Part shown: in pieces, positions 32,901 through 36,799 of the stretch
How positions within the stretch are numbered: the first letter of the stretch is position 1
How the letters are laid out: each line of letters begins with the position of its first letter
NCBI GenBank assembly: GCA_001584585.1
Contig: LSYV01000108.1
Span: 146,677-183,475, forward strand
DNA from: Gonium pectorale
Taxonomy: Eukaryota > Chlorophyta > Chlorophyceae > Chlamydomonadales > Volvocaceae
Direction: 5' to 3'
DNA: 36,799 nt
Notes under the pieces: generated by a model
Database searches by the model: none
What the model was told of the DNA's origin: nothing
What the model saw: only the letters and a program-made list of their open reading frames with translations
Position numbers and translations under genes: made by a program

Positions 32901-35607
32901 GGAGCGGCACTGGGGCAAGGATGCGCGGCGGCTAGTCCGTTCATACCATGAGACGGCAATCCCTCAAGCTCATTCCCTTGCAGGGGCAGCATCAGCCGCT
33001 TGGCGTGCAGCGACTCACCCGAGAGCATCACGCAGTCCACGCCGTCGTATACGGCGTTGGCCACGTCCGTCATCTCTGCGCGCGTGGGGCGCGGGTTGCC
33101 GATCATGGACTCGAGCATCTGAGTGGCGCAGATGACGAACTTCCCCGCGATGTTCGCCTTGGTGATCATCATCTTCTGGGCGACGGGCACCTGCGGAACC
33201 GCACATCCCGGCGGGTGAGGCATGCTCCCCAGCCCAGAGTGCACAGCGCTCAGGTTGGGCCCAGGAATGGCCCCGCATCGCCAGGGGCAGCCACACTTCT
33301 AGGCATGCGGGTCCAGACACTAAGCTCCAGCTGTGAGTCTGTCACCGAATGTGCCGCCTTATGCCTGATTGCGACCGGCACGCAATCACCTTCTCGGAGG
33401 GTATCTCCATGCCCAGGTCGCCGCGGGCCACCATGATGCCGTCGCTCTCACGCAGGATCTCGTCAAAGTTATTGAGACCCTCCAGGTTCTCAATCTTTGA
33501 GATGATGCGCACATTGAGCCCGCCCGGCGCCGCGTCCAGGGTGCGGCGGATGAAGCGCACGTCTGCGGCGCTCTGCACGAACGACGCCGCCACAAAGTCC
33601 ATCTTGTGCTTGGCGGCGAAGTGCTGCAGGTCCTTAATGTCCTTGTCCGTGAGCACAGGAATGTCCACCTTGACGCCCGGCAGGTTGCAGTTCTTGCGCT
33701 GGCCCAGCTTCTTGGTATTGAGCACCGTGCCGCGCAGCATGCGCGCGGAGAGGATTTCATCCACGCGGATGCTGATGCTGCCATCCGCCAGCAAGATCTT
33801 GCTCCCCGGCTTGACGCTGGAGCACAGCTTGTCGTAGGAGAGGCCAATGTGGGTCTCCCCTGTGGCATCATCCTTATAGCCCTCCCAGGTGGTGTATTCG
33901 GCGCCCACCGCCTCCACAATGACGCTCTGCCCCGCAATGAGCTCAATGTCCTTGGCGCCACGCAGCATGGCGGTTCGGATCTCCGGGCCCTTGGTATCCA
34001 GCAGGCAGGCGGCATAGCTCTTCTTTGCCGCGCAGACCTACAACGTGGCAGACACCGTCCCGTTTGTGGCGGTGGTCCACAGTGGCGGTGGTCCACAGTG
34101 CGGTGGTCCACAGTGGCGGTGGTCCACAGTGCCGCTTGTTGCCAGAGGCTTCTGCGCTGTCAGCTTCGTCCCAGCTTACTCCTTCGTTACCTGCCCTACA
34201 TGCATCCTGTGTATGTTACATGTTATCCCGTAGTGGGCCGATGTAACATGCTACCTTCCGTCGCCCTGCAGCTCCACCAGCCGCCAGCCCCGCCCTATCA
34301 GATTAGACCTGCGAGCGCACCTTCCGGAACCGCTCCAGCACGGCGTAGTGCCCTTCGTGGTCGCCGTGGCTGAAGTTGAAGCGAAGCACGTTGCAGCCCG
34401 CATCCAGCAGCTTCGCCAGGCCCTCCTCCGACCAGCAGGCTGGGCCCGCTGTGCAGATGATTTTGGTTTTGCGGGCCAGCTCCTCCTTGGCATGGTCCTT
34501 GAGGATCATGCCCAGGGTCACGTTAGTGGCACGCTCCGAATGCACGTCCGGTGTCTCCTGCGGTGGCCGGATCTCCTCCGGCTCATACTCTGGCGCCCAC
34601 TCCCGCTGCAACTTTGCCTTCACAGCTGTGGTGTGGGGGAAAAGATGGCAAATAACAGGAGGGTTAAGGGTTGCGGAGCCTGCTAATTGCGCCCATGGCC
34701 GTCATGCCCGTCTCTTGGAGCACGCATGTATCTTGGTGCACCCGTGATTAGGGACACACACGCCGCCGCTTGAGATCCCACATCCCAGGCTGCTCTTCAT
34801 TGCACCGTGCCATGACATCCCTCTCCGATGTGCCGCGCAAGTCCGTTGAGCCACGACCCCTTCATAAATCTGCCGCACGGTCGGCCGCGCAGCACCCAGC
34901 ATCAGACAGACACCTCTACAAGGCGGTCGTTGGTTCATCTTCCTGCTAATGTATCTCCTACGGCCCCTAGCACCTCCAGCAGCCAGCCCGGCTCTTGCTC
35001 CTGCTCGTACTCCAAGCCGCATCCCTACCGGTGATGGTCTGCTCCTCCACCGACATAGGAGTGGGTACCAAAGAGGACGTCTTTGCAAGACGGGAAGTGG
35101 TCTTCCTACGGGGGGGGGGTGGAGGGGAAGGGGGGGCCGGGAACTGTTGCAGCGGAGCCCCGCAAGCCCGCGTCCCCGTCCAACGCTGTCGTAACGTCCG
35201 AAGCCAGCACACCTTGCTGATCTCGCTGAACGGTCATCGAAGGCAAAGGACGGACCCGAAGGGGAGGTGGGCGAGGTAGGCTGCAATGGGGGTGGAGGTG
35301 CTGGGGCCGTCTTCGGCGCCTCGGCTTTCTTGCTGCCCGAATCCTTCCGATCAATAGATGCACTTTGCTTGCGCGGCGTCACGTCGGCTGAAACCGACGA
35401 GCTTTTGTTGCTGCCCTGCTTGGTGAGCGAAGAGGCCGAGGCCGACTTGACCGGGGCCACCGCCGTCTGTGGGATTTTAGTAGGTTTGCTTTATTAGTCT
35501 TGTAGTCGAAAACGTGACCGGCCTTGCCGCCACATCCATCAACTTGGTGTTACGCCCTACCGCACCTGCGACGGCGCCCTCCCGTCCTTGCTAGCTCCAC
35601 AGCCCAT
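20930..35607 (-). CDS. Four-domain fused pyruvate kinase with putative N-terminal acylation signal
   Basis: I join 34 exons in phase: 35607-35566, 35466-35213, 35105-35029, 34625-34321, 34037-33390, 33190-33019, 32790-32682, 32492-32387, 32230-32099, 31931-31416, 31130-30453, 30323-30152, 29921-29839, 29691-29471, 29280-29112, 28915-28809, 28649-28439, 28221-27700, 27494-27372, 26999-26828, 26614-26426, 26135-25894, 25753-25563, 25296-25197, 25088-24988, 24731-24089 (interrupted by Ns), 23874-23782, 23608-23447, 23126-23037, 22800-22708, 22473-22314, 22129-21895, 21666-21456 and 21124-20930. With the gap flanks overlapped the sum is 7002 nt, or 2333 residues. A usual pyruvate kinase is about 500. 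Residues 1-175 form an acylation-type N-terminus and a Ser/Lys/Pro-rich tail. Four kinase units start near 176, 737, 1285 and 1831. Exon 10 contains both the end of unit 1 and the start of unit 2, so the units are translated together. The reaction is phosphoenolpyruvate + ADP to pyruvate + ATP, the last step of glycolysis. Lys/Arg-rich linkers separate units. Location at a membrane or flagellum is inference. Confidence 0.88.
24169..24721. other. Assembly gap of 491 Ns with identical 31-bp flanks
   Basis: Ns fill 24200-24690. The 31 bases just left of the gap (24169-24199) are identical to the 31 bases just right of it (24691-24721). Overlapping the flanks gives one continuous exon 26 that reads in frame from [14 protein letters not shown] into [14 protein letters not shown], matching the other pyruvate kinase units. 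The gap is therefore most likely an unmerged contig overlap and not missing sequence. Confidence 0.85.
25089..25196 (-). other. Probable GC-AG intron in the pyruvate kinase gene
   Basis: The upstream exon ends ...GAC GAC GAG GAG in phase 0 and the next begins GTG CTG CGG (VLRQL). This gives [14 protein letters not shown], aligned with [14 protein letters not shown] of the other units. The donor at that point is GAG|GCGAGT. The GT three bases further on leaves the wrong phase. Confidence 0.65.
25563..28586 (-). other. Pyruvate kinase unit 3 (residues about 1285-1813)
   Basis: Encoded by exons 17-23. It shows [18 protein letters not shown] (R1314), [11 protein letters not shown] (D1348-T1356), SKIENAEG (K1514, E1516), [10 protein letters not shown] (D1540) and CATQMMESM (T1572). 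The catalytic set is complete. Its first exon is nearly identical in DNA to the matching part of unit 1. The last exon (25753-25563) ends in a Ser-rich linker to unit 4. Confidence 0.88.
27842..33731. repeat. 74-bp block identical in pyruvate kinase units 1, 2 and 3
   Basis: The same 74 bases occur at 27842-27915, 30718-30791 and 33658-33731. They encode, on the minus strand, the B-domain end [20 protein letters not shown] and following residues. Synonymous sites are unchanged, unlike the flanks, which have diverged. Confidence 0.9.
28810..31562 (-). other. Pyruvate kinase unit 2 (residues about 737-1263)
   Basis: Encoded from the second half of exon 10 to exon 16. It shows [18 protein letters not shown] (R767), [11 protein letters not shown] (D812-T820), SKIENAEG (K978, E980), [10 protein letters not shown] (D1004) and TATQMLESM (T1036). 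All key residues are kept, so activity is expected. Before the DTKGPEIRT motif it has an extra segment of about 12 residues compared with units 1 and 3. The C lobe carries [20 protein letters not shown] and ends in a segment ([19 protein letters not shown]) linking to unit 3. Confidence 0.88.
31532..34475 (-). other. Pyruvate kinase unit 1 (residues about 176-690)
   Basis: Encoded by exons 4-10. It shows [18 protein letters not shown] (R206, N208, S210, H211), [11 protein letters not shown] (D240, T241, K242, R247), a full B domain, SKIEN (K407, E409), [10 protein letters not shown] (D433) and ATQMLESM (T465). These are the phosphoenolpyruvate, Mg and K ligands and the catalytic Lys and Thr of the family, so it should be active. 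The Glu in GPEIRT (E245) is the residue found in K-dependent enzymes. The C-terminal lobe includes [11 protein letters not shown] and runs into exon 10. Confidence 0.88.
34068..34130 (+). repeat. Tandem repeat, four copies of a 16-bp unit
   Basis: Units of ggcggtggtccacagt lie at 34068-34083, 34084-34099, 34100-34114 (one base shorter) and 34115-34130. They sit in the intron between exons 4 and 5 of the pyruvate kinase gene, close to the acceptor of exon 5. Confidence 0.9.
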
Positions 35608-36799
35608 TTTGGCTCAGACGTCGGGGCTGCTCCGGCCCGCTCGTGGGCTCGGAAGTTATTCCCTTTGGCAATCGACAATTCTCTCGCACATGAACGATTT
35701 ACCAAATAATTGATCTTTCAGATGTAATTGTGCACAATCAAGCAGCGTGTATGTCCCGGCTATGCGCCGTCCGCTACTCTTCGAGGGTCAAGTACTCAGT
35801 AATACTGTAGGTCGCCCCTCCCGTTCAGGTTATCCTCGCGGGATCGTGCTACAATGTGTGCTACACGTCATGCGTTTTGCGGTGGTTCATGCGGTGTAAT
35901 TTGCCATACTCACCCGGGCAGTCCCAGGGGTCGGTCGTGTCGGTCAACTGCATATCCTATGGGCAAAACCATGATAGAGAAGAAACATCAGATCCGTATT
36001 ATGCATAATGCCGACAGGTGGCAGGGCTGCGTGTTTTTGGCGCAAAGGGTGGCTGGACAGTGTGCTCGCTGCTCTAGGCTGATCAAGGAACGGGTATCAT
36101 GTGCAACGCCGCATCAGGGACACTATGCGACCGGACTTCCGGACCCGAACGGACCGGACCGGACCAGCTTCTTCTTGTGTGGACGCGCAGGGCGGGCGCG
36201 GCAGCGGCACGCCTACTGTTGGGGCGAGTCTGATACGGCTGCTGGCCCTGCGGCTTGGCACGTGTCGTGCTATAGTACGTGCAGTGATGCGGTTGATTCG
36301 GCTTGGCGCCTCACAGTCCGGGCGAAGGAGGGCAACAGGACAACAATCCCGTTACAAACGACTGGGCGAGGATCCACACAAACCTGATGTCCAATAGATA
36401 CACGTAACAACCAGATACCAAAGGCCGAGGTCCGGAGAGCCTGGGCGGCCAAAACCGCAAGCGCACTGCTGCAATGACTGAGCTGCGAGACGACTCCTTG
36501 ACACTTCAACTGATAGCGCGTGGGTAGGACTATCGCGTCACCTTTACGCGATGACCTGACGCCAGCGGGGGTAGGTGATCCGAGGGGAGCGCACCTGACG
36601 CGCCCGTATCACGCTGTGGAACAACCTAGACAGTATTAGTCGCGCAACCAATCGGTAGCTAAGTAGCACCGCAGCAGCGCCCGGACCTGCGGCTCCGCGC
36701 AGGTCCGCGGCCTAAGCACACTTTCAACGAGACATAAGGCCTCTACACAATCACCTCAGCGGAACAACCACAGCGCTTCCCAGAACTACACGACTGAGC
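35608..36799. other. Upstream region of the pyruvate kinase gene, right end of window
   Basis: This 1.19-kb stretch lies before the proposed first ATG on the minus strand and should hold the 5' UTR and promoter. No convincing coding region is visible on either strand; the open frames at 35854-36397 plus lack motifs. A splice-like segment on the minus strand at 35953-35914 is discussed under rejected items. Confidence 0.45.
36682..36707. repeat. Perfect inverted repeat, 10-bp stem
   Basis: cggacctgcg (36682-36691) and cgcaggtccg (36698-36707) flank a 6-nt loop. The stem is very GC-rich. It lies about 1.1 kb upstream of the pyruvate kinase start; no role is evident. Confidence 0.6.

Larger units (their letters stand above)
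28473..34440. repeat. 86-bp block identical in pyruvate kinase units 1 and 3
   Basis: Positions 28473-28558 and 34355-34440 are identical and encode the region around [20 protein letters not shown]. The same part of unit 2 (about 31450-31535) differs at many sites and in protein sequence, so units 1 and 3 are closest here. Confidence 0.88.

Noticed and set aside
27842..33731. CRISPR-like or satellite array suggested by repeated identical blocks
   Set aside because: The blocks are kilobases apart and are homologous coding exons of pyruvate kinase units.
34702..35460. Pyruvate kinase start within the exon at 35466
   Set aside because: The frame has no ATG there; it opens with GTG after a CAG acceptor, with two stops just upstream. 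The upstream MGCGASK exon joins in phase.
20930..35607. Four separate tandem pyruvate kinase genes
   Set aside because: Exon 10 holds the end of unit 1 and the start of unit 2 in one open frame. No stop or start signal separates the other units, and phases match across all junctions.
35914..35953. Alternative first exon on the minus strand (ATGCAGTTGACC... with a GTGAGT donor)
   Set aside because: It ends in phase 1, while the exon at 35466 needs phase 0, so it cannot code directly into the gene. It could still be a 5' UTR exon.

Overview
The window looks like nuclear DNA of a GC-rich green alga, most likely a volvocine/Chlamydomonas-type chlorophyte. Genes are broken into many short GC-rich exons. 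They have GT-AG introns with pyrimidine-rich acceptors and frequent GTGAGT/GTGGGT/GTGCGT donors, long non-coding spacers, and a TGTAA-type poly(A) signal behind one gene. Lineage is inferred from these traits and from protein character; no search was run. I see no operon, rRNA, tRNA, CRISPR array or recognisable intact transposon.

Layout from left to right: (1) 1-2762, minus strand, the 5' part of an ankyrin-repeat gene resembling XB3/XBAT proteins, running off the left edge. (2) 3083-6133, plus strand, a 7-exon SDS22-type leucine-rich-repeat protein (PP1 regulatory subunit 7 family), divergent from gene 1 across a 320-bp spacer. (3) 7564-13969, plus strand, a 12-exon two-domain CHR (ChrA-family) anion transporter. 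(4) A 3.1-kb spacer without a recognisable gene. (5) 17103-18840, plus strand, a 2-exon SUA5/YRDC threonylcarbamoyl-AMP synthase with a possible organelle-targeting N-terminus. (6) A 2.1-kb convergent spacer. (7) 20930-35607, minus strand, one very large pyruvate kinase gene, followed by about 1.2 kb of upstream sequence.

The pyruvate kinase gene is the highlight. I reconstructed 34 exons whose phases agree at every junction. After removing a spurious-looking assembly gap they total 7002 nt, or 2333 residues. The protein starts with a dual-acylation-type N-terminus (MGCGASK), continues with a Ser/Lys/Pro-rich tail, and then carries four consecutive pyruvate kinase units. Units 1-3 keep the substrate- and metal-binding residues. 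Unit 4 has lost several of them and looks like a pseudoenzyme. Units 1-3 share intron positions and long blocks of identical DNA, pointing to tandem duplication followed by homogenisation.

The genes are individually transcribed and show no obvious shared pathway. The likely roles are protein ubiquitination or scaffolding (ankyrin), PP1 phosphatase control (SDS22), anion transport (CHR), tRNA t6A synthesis (SUA5) and the last step of glycolysis (pyruvate kinase).
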